From Bacteroidales bacterium UBA5536 (GTDB lineage Bacteria; Bacteroidota; Bacteroidia; Bacteroidales; F082): a stretch of DNA of 64,000 nucleotides. Location: the NCBI GenBank assembly GCA_002426795.1, contig DINQ01000008.1:434001-498000 (forward strand), in the 5' to 3' direction. Below, one piece after another: positions 34,218 through 43,177 of this stretch; within the stretch, counting starts at the first letter, position 1, and every line of letters starts with the position of its first letter. The translations under genes and the position numbers were made by a program. The notes beneath the pieces were generated by a model that saw only the letters and a program-made list of their open reading frames with translations, was not told the origin of the DNA and searched no databases.

Positions 34218-34808
34218 ATGGAAAACAACAAAAAACATCCTGATTATTGGTCGTTTCAATACCAAAGTGGCAAAACCGGATGGGACATGGGTTATGTTTC
34301 GCCACCCATCAAAACATACATCGATCAGTTAACCAATAAAAAAATGGATGTCCTCATTCCAGGAGCAGGTCGTGGCTGGGAAGTCCGATATATGGCCGAA
34401 AAAGGCTTTTCAGAGGTGCATTATCTGGATTTTTCACCCGAAGCAGCAACCCTATTCAAACAATTGTCCCCAGCTTTTTCAGGTTCGAAAATTCATGTTG
34501 AGGATTTTTTTAACCACCAAGGCAAGTACGACCTGATTTTTGAGCAAACTTTTTTCAGTTCATTGGCTCGTGAGAACCGGCATAAATACGTCGAAAAAAT
34601 GAACCAGCTGCTCAAACCCGGCGGAAAACTCTGTGGACTTTTGTTTAACCACGAATTTGAACATGCAGGTCCTCCTTACGGTGGAACCGAAAAAGAATAC
34701 AGGCAGCTGTTTGAGCCCTACTTTAAAACAATTGTATTCGAAACAGCCTATAACTCTATCAAGCCCAGGACACAACGAGAAATTTTTTGTCTTTTTCAGC
34801 GAAAATGA
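34218..34808 (+). CDS. TPMT-family SAM-dependent methyltransferase
   Basis: 196 residues, Rossmann-type class I methyltransferase. The N-terminal WSFQYQSGKTGWDMG and SPPIK segment is characteristic of the thiopurine S-methyltransferase-like group; motif I is VLIPGAGRGWEV; the acidic residue after the next strand is in YLDFSPEAA; and the later FEQTFFSSL and PGGKLCGLLF are motifs IV and post-IV. Members of this group methylate thiols, selenium, tellurium or halides. The substrate here cannot be read. It lies 10 bases after the SUI1 gene and is probably co-transcribed. Confidence 0.88.
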   Translation: MENNKKHPDYWSFQYQSGKTGWDMGYVSPPIKTYIDQLTNKKMDVLIPGAGRGWEVRYMAEKGFSEVHYLDFSPEAATLFKQLSPAFSGSKIHVEDFFNHQGKYDLIFEQTFFSSLARENRHKYVEKMNQLLKPGGKLCGLLFNHEFEHAGPPYGGTEKEYRQLFEPYFKTIVFETAYNSIKPRTQREIFCLFQRK

Positions 34809-34874
34809 TTTGCTTAACATGCGGATTATTCCCTATATTCGCCTCCTGTTGAACAACCAAATACCTGATCATTT

Positions 34875-35579
34875 ATGGAAAATCAATATTTAACCTCCAT
34901 TGGCGTTATTTCGAAAAAAGAGAATCTGGCTTCGGTAGAACATGAGACCTACACCAACGCATTGGTGCTCGAATCACTTCGGCCATTCCCGGGATATCAT
35001 GGGACAACTGTCCCTGACCGGACTGACCCAAAATCATTATTCCTGGTTTCAAAGCTTGTAAATAGCGACGACAAGATAATCAGGGCCATCAAAACAATCA
35101 AAAAGAACTTTCCGCACAAGTTCGATGCTGCTCCTGGTGTGCTAAACCTATTTAATAAGCCTACAGGTGTAATCAGAATAAAAGACCTGGCTTATAATAA
35201 TGTCGGCGAACTCGTGGAGGCATTTCGTGACCAAGGGATTTCGTTCACCAAAGCCCGCAAAGTTGCAGAATACAACTCAATCATTAAAATTACAAAGTAC
35301 TTCATGATTGAAGAATTGACTGAGGGAATATACCACGACCAGAACTGGAAGGAAATGTACTATATTCAGGTGCCTGTTCAGATGCGTTGGAACTCATTTG
35401 AGAAAATCACCAACAGCATCAAGCACAATGTTGAAGACAATAATTTTGATGCCGCCCTCACCACCATGTATAACAAAGAAGGTGTACTTGATTTTGTGCG
35501 TATCTATGATGAGCAATCGTGTCAGGGCAAATTACTTTTCATTAAGGAAAAGTACCTGGAAGCAATTAAATATTTATAG
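34875..35579 (+). CDS. Conserved-looking hypothetical cytosolic protein
   Basis: 234 residues, no signal or membrane segment. It is rich in charged residues and has a mixed alpha/beta pattern with two similar-looking stretches (FLVSKLVNSDDKIIRAIKTI and related). The Asn- and Lys-rich segments (NVEDNNFDAALTTMYNKEGV) do not match any family I recognise. Coding character is convincing: a long frame in a dense region with sensible spacing, 66 bases after the methyltransferase and 21 before the MscS-like gene. It is probably co-transcribed with the channel gene. Function unknown. Confidence 0.75.
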   Translation: MENQYLTSIGVISKKENLASVEHETYTNALVLESLRPFPGYHGTTVPDRTDPKSLFLVSKLVNSDDKIIRAIKTIKKNFPHKFDAAPGVLNLFNKPTGVIRIKDLAYNNVGELVEAFRDQGISFTKARKVAEYNSIIKITKYFMIEELTEGIYHDQNWKEMYYIQVPVQMRWNSFEKITNSIKHNVEDNNFDAALTTMYNKEGVLDFVRIYDEQSCQGKLLFIKEKYLEAIKYL

Positions 35580-35600
35580 GAATCATAGCCCTTTTCATTC

Positions 35601-36887
35601 ATGTTTGAATCATTCATTGCTTTTCTAAGAGAGACACTGCTAAATTTGAATCTCGCGGAAAGCGACGCCAACAAATTTGCTGAAGGCATTGCCTTTGTGA
35701 GCTTGTTTATGCTGGCCATTATCTCGTATTATATCACACGAATTGTCATCAGACGAACACTTTATGTGATGATTCACCGTTCGAAAAATAACTTTGATGA
35801 CATTTTGCTGAAAAACAAGGTGATTTCCAGAGCATCTTATCTGGTGCCGGCTTATATCATCAATTCACTTTCTCCTTATGCTATTCCCAGCTACCCAAAG
35901 CTGTTTGCATTTGTGCAGGAATCAGTTGAGGTGTATGTTATTTTCATTGTGATGATCATCATCGATGGCCTTATTTCGTCCATTCATGAAATTTACAACA
36001 GTTTTGAGGTCTCAAAAGACAAGCCCATCAAAGGACTGATTCAAGTACTAAAGATTGTATTGTATATTGTTGGCGGATTGATGATTATTGCAACTTTGAT
36101 TGGACAAAACCTGATCAATCTGTTGCTGGGTCTCGGAACATTGTCTGCTGTACTCATGTTGGTTTTTAAAGATCCTATTTTGGGTTTTGTTGGCGGCATT
36201 CAGCTCACTTTGAATGATATGGTCAGGATCGGCGACTGGATCAGCATGCCCAAATTTGGCGCTGATGGTGATGTTCTTGAAATTACTCTCACGACAGTAA
36301 AAGTACAAAACTGGGATAAAACCATCACCACCATCCCAACCTATGCCATGGTTTCTGATTATTTTACCAATTGGCGGGGCATGACAGAGAGTGGTGGCAG
36401 ACGAATCAAGCGCAGCGTGTCCATCGACATGGAGAGTGTTCGCTTTTGCACGCCAGAAATGTTGGAGAAATATAGTAAATATCAGTTGGTTAAAGAATAT
36501 CTTGTCGAAAAAGAAAAAGAAATCGCGCGCTTCAATAAATCCTTTGACATTGACACCACTTCTCTCGTAAACGGCCGCAGGCAAACCAATCTCGGTGTTT
36601 TCAGGGCCTATTTGAAAGCTTATCTTAACAACCACCCGAGAGTCAACACAGAAATGACACTATTGGTCCGCCAGCTCCAACCATCTGAGCTAGGCATTCC
36701 AATTGAGATTTATGTGTTTAGTGCAAACAAAGAATGGGCAGCGTACGAAGATTTGCAAAGTGACATTTTTGATCACGTGCTGGCTGTAGTACAAATGTTT
36801 GACCTGAGTGTATTTCAGGCACCATCAGGCACAGCCATCAACAGGCTGGCTGAACGTTTGGCATCTATGAAGCTCGTGGATAAATAG
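35601..36887 (+). CDS. MscS-family mechanosensitive channel (YbdG-like)
   Basis: 428 residues with an N-terminal part of about five membrane helices (to about residue 185), the MscS core with a pore-lining helix (LINLLLGLGTLSAVLMLVFKD) and beta-domain (GFVGGIQLTLNDMVRIGDWI, ITLTTVKVQNWDKTITTIP), and a longer C-terminal cytosolic part than MscS itself. The length and the VSDYFTNWRGMTESGGRRIKR segment match the YbdG/MscM group (about 415 residues). It opens upon hypo-osmotic stress. Its stop codon TAG (36885-36887) abuts the stop of the opposing peptidase gene directly. Confidence 0.93.
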   Translation: MFESFIAFLRETLLNLNLAESDANKFAEGIAFVSLFMLAIISYYITRIVIRRTLYVMIHRSKNNFDDILLKNKVISRASYLVPAYIINSLSPYAIPSYPKLFAFVQESVEVYVIFIVMIIIDGLISSIHEIYNSFEVSKDKPIKGLIQVLKIVLYIVGGLMIIATLIGQNLINLLLGLGTLSAVLMLVFKDPILGFVGGIQLTLNDMVRIGDWISMPKFGADGDVLEITLTTVKVQNWDKTITTIPTYAMVSDYFTNWRGMTESGGRRIKRSVSIDMESVRFCTPEMLEKYSKYQLVKEYLVEKEKEIARFNKSFDIDTTSLVNGRRQTNLGVFRAYLKAYLNNHPRVNTEMTLLVRQLQPSELGIPIEIYVFSANKEWAAYEDLQSDIFDHVLAVVQMFDLSVFQAPSGTAINRLAERLASMKLVDK

Positions 36888-39680
36888 TTAATCTTTCAAT
36901 TCAAAACCTGTTTCGATCCCTTTCTTTATAGCCGGAACACCTTCTTTCATCCAAAGTGGTTCAGGAGCCCCCATCAGATAGTAATCGAAAAATTGTTGCA
37001 TGCGTTGCGTCAGGTCTTTCATATCGGCCAAACGCCGAAGGTTGTGAGGCGCATTATTGTAAACCAGCATCCAAACGGGTTTTCTTAATCTTCTCAATGC
37101 CGAAAAATATTCGATTCCCTGATACCATGGCACTGCGCCATCCGCATCATTGTGCATAATCAACAGAGGTGTCTCAACTTTGTTGGCTGCAAACAGAGGA
37201 GAGTTTTCAATATAAGCGTCCAGGTTCGACCATAAATCACCTCCAATCCTACTCTGTCCATCTTCATACTGAAAAGCTCTGCTCATGCCGCTTTCCCAGC
37301 GGATTCCTCCATAGGCGCTTGTCATATTGCTCACCGGAGCACCTGCCATGGCCGCTTTGAACCGGTTGGTGCGCGTTACGAGCCAAGCAGTCTGATAACC
37401 ACCCCAACTTTGCCCCTGCAAACCCATTCGAGTGCTATCGATTTTTGGAAACTGTTTTAGCATCGCATCTACTCCACTCAACACTGCTTCATAGGCACTC
37501 TGCCCGGGTAGACCAGTTGTGTAAACTATATCCGGAACAAAGACAGCATAACCACGACTTGTATATTCTGAAAAATTAATTACTGATCTACTGGGTTTTG
37601 GTTGATAATACCGGTGCAGCTGATCGCTGTATCGCTCGTAAAAATAAACCAACATAGGTACTGACGTGAGCGAGTCGTAGTGTGCTGGCAAATACATCAA
37701 TCCATCCAGTTTTTTTCCATTGGAAATATTCCAATGTACAAGTTGGACTGATCCCCAACAATATTCTGACTGCTGTGGATTGGCGTTTGTGATTTTGACA
37801 GGTTTGGTAAAATTATCGTTAGTTTCTATCCAATCGGGAAAAGTCGTGAAAGACTCTTTTTCATATAAAAACACAGGAGCATCTTTTGCCTTTGTAAGCG
37901 AAGAAAACTGAAAATCATCCAATAGTAAGTGTGTATTTTGTCGCTTTTTCGCGTCAAGCAAAGCAAATCCTGATTGTTTATTTAATTCATCTAAAACGGA
38001 CAAATACATGCGGGATGGCAAAAATTTCTCATGCCTATCCAATTGGATATAGCGGTATCTATATCGGGGTGTTTTTGGCTGGTGAGTAAGTTGAGTCGCT
38101 GGCTGTTTGCCTCCCGGGTCAAGCAACCACAAATCATACTGGCTGTAAACAATGGCAAAACCTTCTTTGGTCCATCCGGCAAAACCATATGGACCTGCCT
38201 CGTCAGGAATGTCGCTCTCGATATTGTAAAACGCAAACTGCTTATTATCTGTTAGTTTGATGATTTTTTTTGAGTCGCACTGTAGACTGCACCATGTACT
38301 GTCGGTCCGGTCGTAGAAAAGCAGGAAATTTCCATCACTTCTGAGCGTTTCGAAGGAATTTGCCTTTTGCAGCAGTAGCTGCATTTCACCTGTTTTTTGG
38401 TTTACCCTATAAACATCTTCGTAACGGGTTTGTTCCCAGCTCGTAAGGTAGTCATAGGGTTTTGATGAACGTGCCATGAGCCATTCGGGATTGTTTTTCA
38501 GATCGGTGCGCACATCTGGCACCTTTTCATTTGCAAGCTGCACAAACAAGTCATTTTCAAGATAATATACCGCGGTGTATGTGCGTTTCTTTTCACGATC
38601 CAATTCTTTGATTTGCTGCGTCTGTAGCAAATCGTCTTTCCAGTTCCAAATATCGACACTCACCTTTTCGTCCTCAGTGAGCGTGTCCTTGGGTTCATTA
38701 TAAGGTTTGGGGGCAATCCCCAGAAAAAGAGCTTTCCGATCTTCGCTAAATACCAAATTCCCAAATTCACTCACGCTGTAATTCTCGGGCAAACGTGTCG
38801 ATTTGTCATCAATGACAATGGATGTCACAGAGTCCTTGCGCCAGACTGCGAGGCTGTAAACTTTATTTTTAGCCGTGTCTGCAGTGTAAAGAAAAGCAAG
38901 TTGCTCTCCAAGGTGATCGGACGAAAGCGCTTTAGCCTGTCCGACAGAGGCAAACAGAAGCATGGCCTGATTTAATTTTTCATCTATGCGAAAAACGAAA
39001 CAAGAATCAATACTGTCGTTTTTCTGCTGAATGTAGAAGGCCACATTGTTTCTTTCAGCAAGCGTAAAATCAGTTACGTCATCAGTTTGAAAGCTTTTTC
39101 CAGAGGCTGCGTTGTACATCCCAAAAAGAGCCGGCTTTAGGGCCGATTTTTTCTTTTTGGGTGCTTTTTTCTTGGCAGTCGAGTCAAGCTTCGTTGAATC
39201 TTCCAGGCGATATTCAGGCTGATGCAGCCAGGCTACCAAAGTTCCTTCCTTTTCTGAAACTTCAAATTTATTGACCATCGGGTACTTCAAGGTCTCTTTT
39301 GACTGAAGGAGAAAGATGCCCAATGAATCTTGCGGAAGCTTTTCTCCTTTTTTTCCGGCCAGTTTCTCTTTACGAACAAGGTCATAGGGGGGCACAATCT
39401 TATATGCCACAAAAGCAGATGATGGATTGATTTTCGCATTGGCTCCTCTTGCGATTTTATATTGAACTTTATTGGCCAGACTTTCGATCATCAGTTCACC
39501 ATCACCAACTAGCGGGTTCTGTTCATAAACAAACCAATTACCATCGTTCGAAATTGACTGACGCTGAATCGTTTTCCAACCATCATATTCAGCAAGGCTC
39601 AACTCTTTGCAGGGTTGTGCATAAGCTGTTGAGGCAATAAAAAGCAGGCTAATAAACGTATAAATGTTCAAATATCTCAT
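36888..39680 (-). CDS. S9-family serine peptidase, exported
   Basis: 930 residues: signal peptide (MRYLNIYTFISLLFIASTAYAQ), a long beta-propeller region (to about residue 620), and a C-terminal alpha/beta hydrolase domain of the prolyl oligopeptidase (S9) family. The nucleophile is Ser758 in GQSWGGYQ; the Asp is in HNDADGAVPW and the His in NNAPHNLRR. These peptidases cleave short peptides from outside, often as dipeptidyl or acylaminoacyl peptidases in the periplasm. A run of Lys in the propeller (KKKAPKKKKS) is probably a loop. Its start is divergent from the glycogen cluster, with a -7 box 55 bases upstream. Confidence 0.93.
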   Translation of the reverse strand: MRYLNIYTFISLLFIASTAYAQPCKELSLAEYDGWKTIQRQSISNDGNWFVYEQNPLVGDGELMIESLANKVQYKIARGANAKINPSSAFVAYKIVPPYDLVRKEKLAGKKGEKLPQDSLGIFLLQSKETLKYPMVNKFEVSEKEGTLVAWLHQPEYRLEDSTKLDSTAKKKAPKKKKSALKPALFGMYNAASGKSFQTDDVTDFTLAERNNVAFYIQQKNDSIDSCFVFRIDEKLNQAMLLFASVGQAKALSSDHLGEQLAFLYTADTAKNKVYSLAVWRKDSVTSIVIDDKSTRLPENYSVSEFGNLVFSEDRKALFLGIAPKPYNEPKDTLTEDEKVSVDIWNWKDDLLQTQQIKELDREKKRTYTAVYYLENDLFVQLANEKVPDVRTDLKNNPEWLMARSSKPYDYLTSWEQTRYEDVYRVNQKTGEMQLLLQKANSFETLRSDGNFLLFYDRTDSTWCSLQCDSKKIIKLTDNKQFAFYNIESDIPDEAGPYGFAGWTKEGFAIVYSQYDLWLLDPGGKQPATQLTHQPKTPRYRYRYIQLDRHEKFLPSRMYLSVLDELNKQSGFALLDAKKRQNTHLLLDDFQFSSLTKAKDAPVFLYEKESFTTFPDWIETNDNFTKPVKITNANPQQSEYCWGSVQLVHWNISNGKKLDGLMYLPAHYDSLTSVPMLVYFYERYSDQLHRYYQPKPSRSVINFSEYTSRGYAVFVPDIVYTTGLPGQSAYEAVLSGVDAMLKQFPKIDSTRMGLQGQSWGGYQTAWLVTRTNRFKAAMAGAPVSNMTSAYGGIRWESGMSRAFQYEDGQSRIGGDLWSNLDAYIENSPLFAANKVETPLLIMHNDADGAVPWYQGIEYFSALRRLRKPVWMLVYNNAPHNLRRLADMKDLTQRMQQFFDYYLMGAPEPLWMKEGVPAIKKGIETGFELKD

Positions 39681-39734
39681 GTTGTTTCAATTCGGTTAAT
39701 AAAATGCAATCGATTGATAAAAATCTTGATCGCA

Positions 39735-39742
39735 CAAATTTA
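39735..39742 (-). promoter_or_regulatory. Promoter -7 box of the S9 peptidase gene
   Basis: Minus-strand TAAATTTG (TAnnTTTG), 54 bases before the ATG at 39680. Confidence 0.5.
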
Positions 39743-39841
39743 ACAAAAACAAATCCCAAACCACTATAAATCCGCAGAAATGCGCTCATATCAAAGAAAA
39801 GTTGAATATGAAGAAACATAGATTATAATCAAATTTTAGCC

Positions 39842-39849
39842 TACTTTTG
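39842..39849 (+). promoter_or_regulatory. Promoter -7 box of the glycogen cluster
   Basis: TACTTTTG (TAnnTTTG), 44 bases before the GDE ATG at 39894. The 213-base gap between the divergent peptidase and glycogen genes holds nothing else beyond the two promoters. Confidence 0.5.
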
Positions 39850-39893
39850 TAGCAACTAACCAAATGAAGCTTTTCAAACAATAATTGTTTCGC

Positions 39894-41843
39894 ATGAGCT
39901 ATATTTCTTTCAATAAAAGTCAACTGGTAAATCTTGAGTTTGCCTTAAAGCGTGAGTTGCTGCGGTCGAACCGTTCTGGCGGCTATTCAAGCACAACCAT
40001 TTCTGGTTGTAATACAAGAAAATATCATGGTTTATTGGTAGTGCCTCAGCCATGGCTAGACCACAACAATCATGTGTTGCTGTCTGCCATCGATGAGAGT
40101 ATTATCCAGCATGATGAACAGTTCAATTTTGGGGTTCGCATGTATCCCAATGGCAAATACGAGCCAAAAGGACATAAATACCTGCGTGAATTTGTTGCTG
40201 AACCAATTCCAAAACTCATTTATCGGGTTGGAGGCGTGGTTCTTAGTAAAGAAATGATTTTTGCTGAAAACGAATCCCGTATCCTGATCAGATACACCCT
40301 TTTGGAAGCAACTTCCGAAACCAAACTCAAACTTAAACCATTTTTAGCTTTTCGCAATGTGCATCAGTTGACACGGTCGAACCTAAATGCCAACACCAAG
40401 TACGAGCCAACAAGGAATGGCGTCAGCTGGCAAATGTATGGTGGATATTCGCGGTTGTTTGTGCAACTGTCGAAAGATGTTGACTATACACATGTCCCCG
40501 ATTGGTATTACAACGTAGAATATATCCGTGAAAAGGAAAGAGGATTTCCCTTTCAGGAGGATTTGTTTGTCCCCGGATTTTTCGAGATGACGATCAAAAA
40601 AGGCGAAAGCATCATTGTGTCGGCTGGACTCGAAGAAAAAGATCCCGCAACGTTCAAACGCCAATTTAGCAGAGAAATTAACAAACGTATACCACGCAAT
40701 AATTTTGAAAATTGTTTGATCAACTCTGCTGAACAATTCATTGTTAAAAATGGAAGCAGGACAGAAATCATGGCGGGTTTTCCCTGGTTTGGTACCTGGG
40801 GGCGCGATACTTTTATTGCTTTACCAGGCATCACTTTGGTAAGAAAGGACGAATCGACCTTTAAAGCTGTAATTGACACCATGATCAGTACCATGAAAGG
40901 GCCACTCTTTCCCAACATTGGACAAAATAACCAACCCGATTATGCTTCTGTTGACTCACCTCTATGGCTATTCTGGAGCTTGCATCAATATCACGAAATA
41001 GCAGGAAAAGACCTTGCTTCAATCTGGAAATTATACAAAAAAGTACTGATCAGCGTTATTGATGGTTATGTGCATGGTGCTGATTACAACATCAAAATGC
41101 TAGACAACGGACTGCTGTCGGCAGGCGGAACTGGTCTTGCGCTCACCTGGATGGATGTGATTAGCCATGGTAAACCTGTTACTCCTCGCTCAGGCCTGGC
41201 CGTTGAAGTGAATGCGCTGTGGTATCATGCTATCAAGTTTTCGTTACAAATGGCAGAAGCTGCTGGCGACCGTAAATTCGTCAAACAATGGCGCACGCTG
41301 CCAATAATGATTCAAAAGGCATTTACTGAGGTATTTTGGTCAGAAAAGCATGGTTATCTGGCAGATTTTGTCAATGGTGAGGTAAAAGACTTTAGCGTCA
41401 GGCCAAATATGCTTTTTGCTGTTTCGCTCGCAAATGATTTGATCAGCGAAGAAAAACAAATGCAGGTAATGCAAGTTGTTAAGCTAGAATTGCTGACCGA
41501 ACGTGGAGTCAGAACGCTGTCGCCGAAAAACCCCAGCTACAAAGGTGTGATTGAAGGCGATCAAAAACAGCGAGATATGGCGTATCATCAGGGAACAGCT
41601 TTCCCCTGGCTGATCGATCATTTTGCAGAAGGCTGGCTTCGCCTGTATGGAAAAGCAAGTATCAGTTTTATTGAATATATCTACGAAAACTTCGAAAATG
41701 AAATGCTGGAGGCAGGCATCGGAAGCATTTCAGAAGTTTACGACGGAGACCCGCCACACGAAGCAAAAGGAGCCATAAGTCAGGCCTGGAGTGTAGCTGC
41801 TTTGCTGCGTCTTAACTATTTAATCAAGCGTGCCAAATTATAA
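39894..41843 (+). CDS. Glycogen debranching enzyme (GH133 amylo-alpha-1,6-glucosidase)
   Basis: 649 residues. The N-terminal half (to about residue 270, GGYSSTTISGCNTRKYHGLL) is the GDE N-terminal domain, and the C-terminal half is the (alpha/alpha)6 barrel with the signature GFPWFGTWGRDTFIALPG, typical of archaeal/bacterial debranching enzymes. It hydrolyses alpha-1,6 branch points of glycogen in the cytoplasm, so that phosphorylase can continue. The frame opens at TTG 39885, but ATG 39894 (MSYISFNKSQL) is the more usual start. It leads the glycogen gene set, 21 bases before the GT4 gene. Confidence 0.93.
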   Translation: MSYISFNKSQLVNLEFALKRELLRSNRSGGYSSTTISGCNTRKYHGLLVVPQPWLDHNNHVLLSAIDESIIQHDEQFNFGVRMYPNGKYEPKGHKYLREFVAEPIPKLIYRVGGVVLSKEMIFAENESRILIRYTLLEATSETKLKLKPFLAFRNVHQLTRSNLNANTKYEPTRNGVSWQMYGGYSRLFVQLSKDVDYTHVPDWYYNVEYIREKERGFPFQEDLFVPGFFEMTIKKGESIIVSAGLEEKDPATFKRQFSREINKRIPRNNFENCLINSAEQFIVKNGSRTEIMAGFPWFGTWGRDTFIALPGITLVRKDESTFKAVIDTMISTMKGPLFPNIGQNNQPDYASVDSPLWLFWSLHQYHEIAGKDLASIWKLYKKVLISVIDGYVHGADYNIKMLDNGLLSAGGTGLALTWMDVISHGKPVTPRSGLAVEVNALWYHAIKFSLQMAEAAGDRKFVKQWRTLPIMIQKAFTEVFWSEKHGYLADFVNGEVKDFSVRPNMLFAVSLANDLISEEKQMQVMQVVKLELLTERGVRTLSPKNPSYKGVIEGDQKQRDMAYHQGTAFPWLIDHFAEGWLRLYGKASISFIEYIYENFENEMLEAGIGSISEVYDGDPPHEAKGAISQAWSVAALLRLNYLIKRAKL

Positions 41844-41864
41844 ATTGTTAAAAATCAACAATTC

Positions 41865-43151
41865 ATGAAAGTATTAATGTTCGGATGGGAATTTCCACCA
41901 CATATCACAGGCGGTTTGGGCACGGCCTGCTTTGGTCTTACAAAAGGCCTGGCCAAACATGGTGTTGATATTATTTTTGTTGTTCCCAAAGCTTATGGAG
42001 ATGAAAGTCAGGAAGCTGTCAGAATTGTCAATGCCAGCGATGTTTCGGTAGACCTGGAGAAGGATGAAGAACGTGAATACTGGGATCGCGTGCAATACAT
42101 GGAGATTGGATCAAACATCATCCCATATGTTGGGCCAGAGCAATTCAACATCGTAACGGAAGAAGAAGTGAGGGCAAGCGAGAATTTCAAAAGCAAAGTT
42201 TTTTCTCAGAAATACGAATTCTCGGGTAAGTATGGTTTCAACCTGATGGAAGAAGTTGCCCGCTATGCGCTTGTTGGATCTGCTATTGCCACAAAACACG
42301 ATTTCGATGTGATTCATGCACACGACTGGCTCACATATTCTGCTGGTGTAGCTGCTAAAGAAACTACCGGCAAGCCTTTGGTAGTGCATATGCATGCCAC
42401 TGAGTTTGACCGCTCAGGCGAAAACATCAACACCGACGTTTATGCGATAGAGCGCCGGGGAATGGAAATGGCTGACGTAGTCATTACAGTCAGCAATCTC
42501 ACGCGTAATATTGTCATCGAGAAATATGGTATCGATCCCAACAAAGTTATAACAGTGCACAATGCAGTAGAGCCCAGTGATAAACCTCAATTGACTGGTA
42601 TTGGCAAACAGGTGAATGAAAAAGTGGTTACTTTCCTGGGAAGGATCACTTTTCAGAAAGGTCCCGAATATTTTGTGGAGGCAGCGCGGAAAATTCTCAA
42701 GCGAGATCCTAATGTGCGTTTCGTGATGGCAGGCACAGGAGATATGTTGCATAAAATGATTCATCGTGTTGCGCAGCTCAGGATGGGTGATAAGTTTCAT
42801 TTCACGGGTTTCCTGAAGGGAGACGATGTAGAGAAGATGTTCGCCATGACTGATGTGTTTGTAATGCCTTCTATCTCTGAGCCCTTTGGCATTGTTCCAC
42901 TGGAAGCTATGCGGTCTAATGTTCCCGTTGTCATCTCAAAACAATCAGGTGTATCCGAAGTGCTAAAACACGCCCTGAAAGTTGATTTCTGGGATATCGA
43001 CGGGTTGGCCGACGCTATTTATGGCCTTTGTCATTACGATGCGTTGAGTGAAGATTTTATCAAGCATGGCAAAGAAGAGGTTGAAAACCTTAAGTGGGAA
43101 CACGCTGCCATCAAGGTGAAACAAGTGTATGATCTTGCGCTACACATATAA
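41865..43151 (+). CDS. GT4-family glycosyltransferase of the glycogen cluster
   Basis: 428 residues with the two Rossmann domains of GT-B glycosyltransferases. The N-terminus (GWEFPPHITGGLGTACFGL) has the starch-synthase-like GGLG loop; the C-terminal domain has the donor-site motifs FLGRITFQKGPEYFVEAA and SEPFGIVPLEAMRS (E-x7-E). It probably extends alpha-glucans from a nucleotide sugar, or makes a glycogen primer. It is 21 bases after the debranching enzyme and 26 before the GH57 gene. The same arrangement is seen in glycogen clusters of other Bacteroidota. Its donor is not known from the sequence. Confidence 0.9.
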   Translation: MKVLMFGWEFPPHITGGLGTACFGLTKGLAKHGVDIIFVVPKAYGDESQEAVRIVNASDVSVDLEKDEEREYWDRVQYMEIGSNIIPYVGPEQFNIVTEEEVRASENFKSKVFSQKYEFSGKYGFNLMEEVARYALVGSAIATKHDFDVIHAHDWLTYSAGVAAKETTGKPLVVHMHATEFDRSGENINTDVYAIERRGMEMADVVITVSNLTRNIVIEKYGIDPNKVITVHNAVEPSDKPQLTGIGKQVNEKVVTFLGRITFQKGPEYFVEAARKILKRDPNVRFVMAGTGDMLHKMIHRVAQLRMGDKFHFTGFLKGDDVEKMFAMTDVFVMPSISEPFGIVPLEAMRSNVPVVISKQSGVSEVLKHALKVDFWDIDGLADAIYGLCHYDALSEDFIKHGKEEVENLKWEHAAIKVKQVYDLALHI

Positions 43152-43177
43152 AAAAACAGCATTAAATTATCTGAAAG

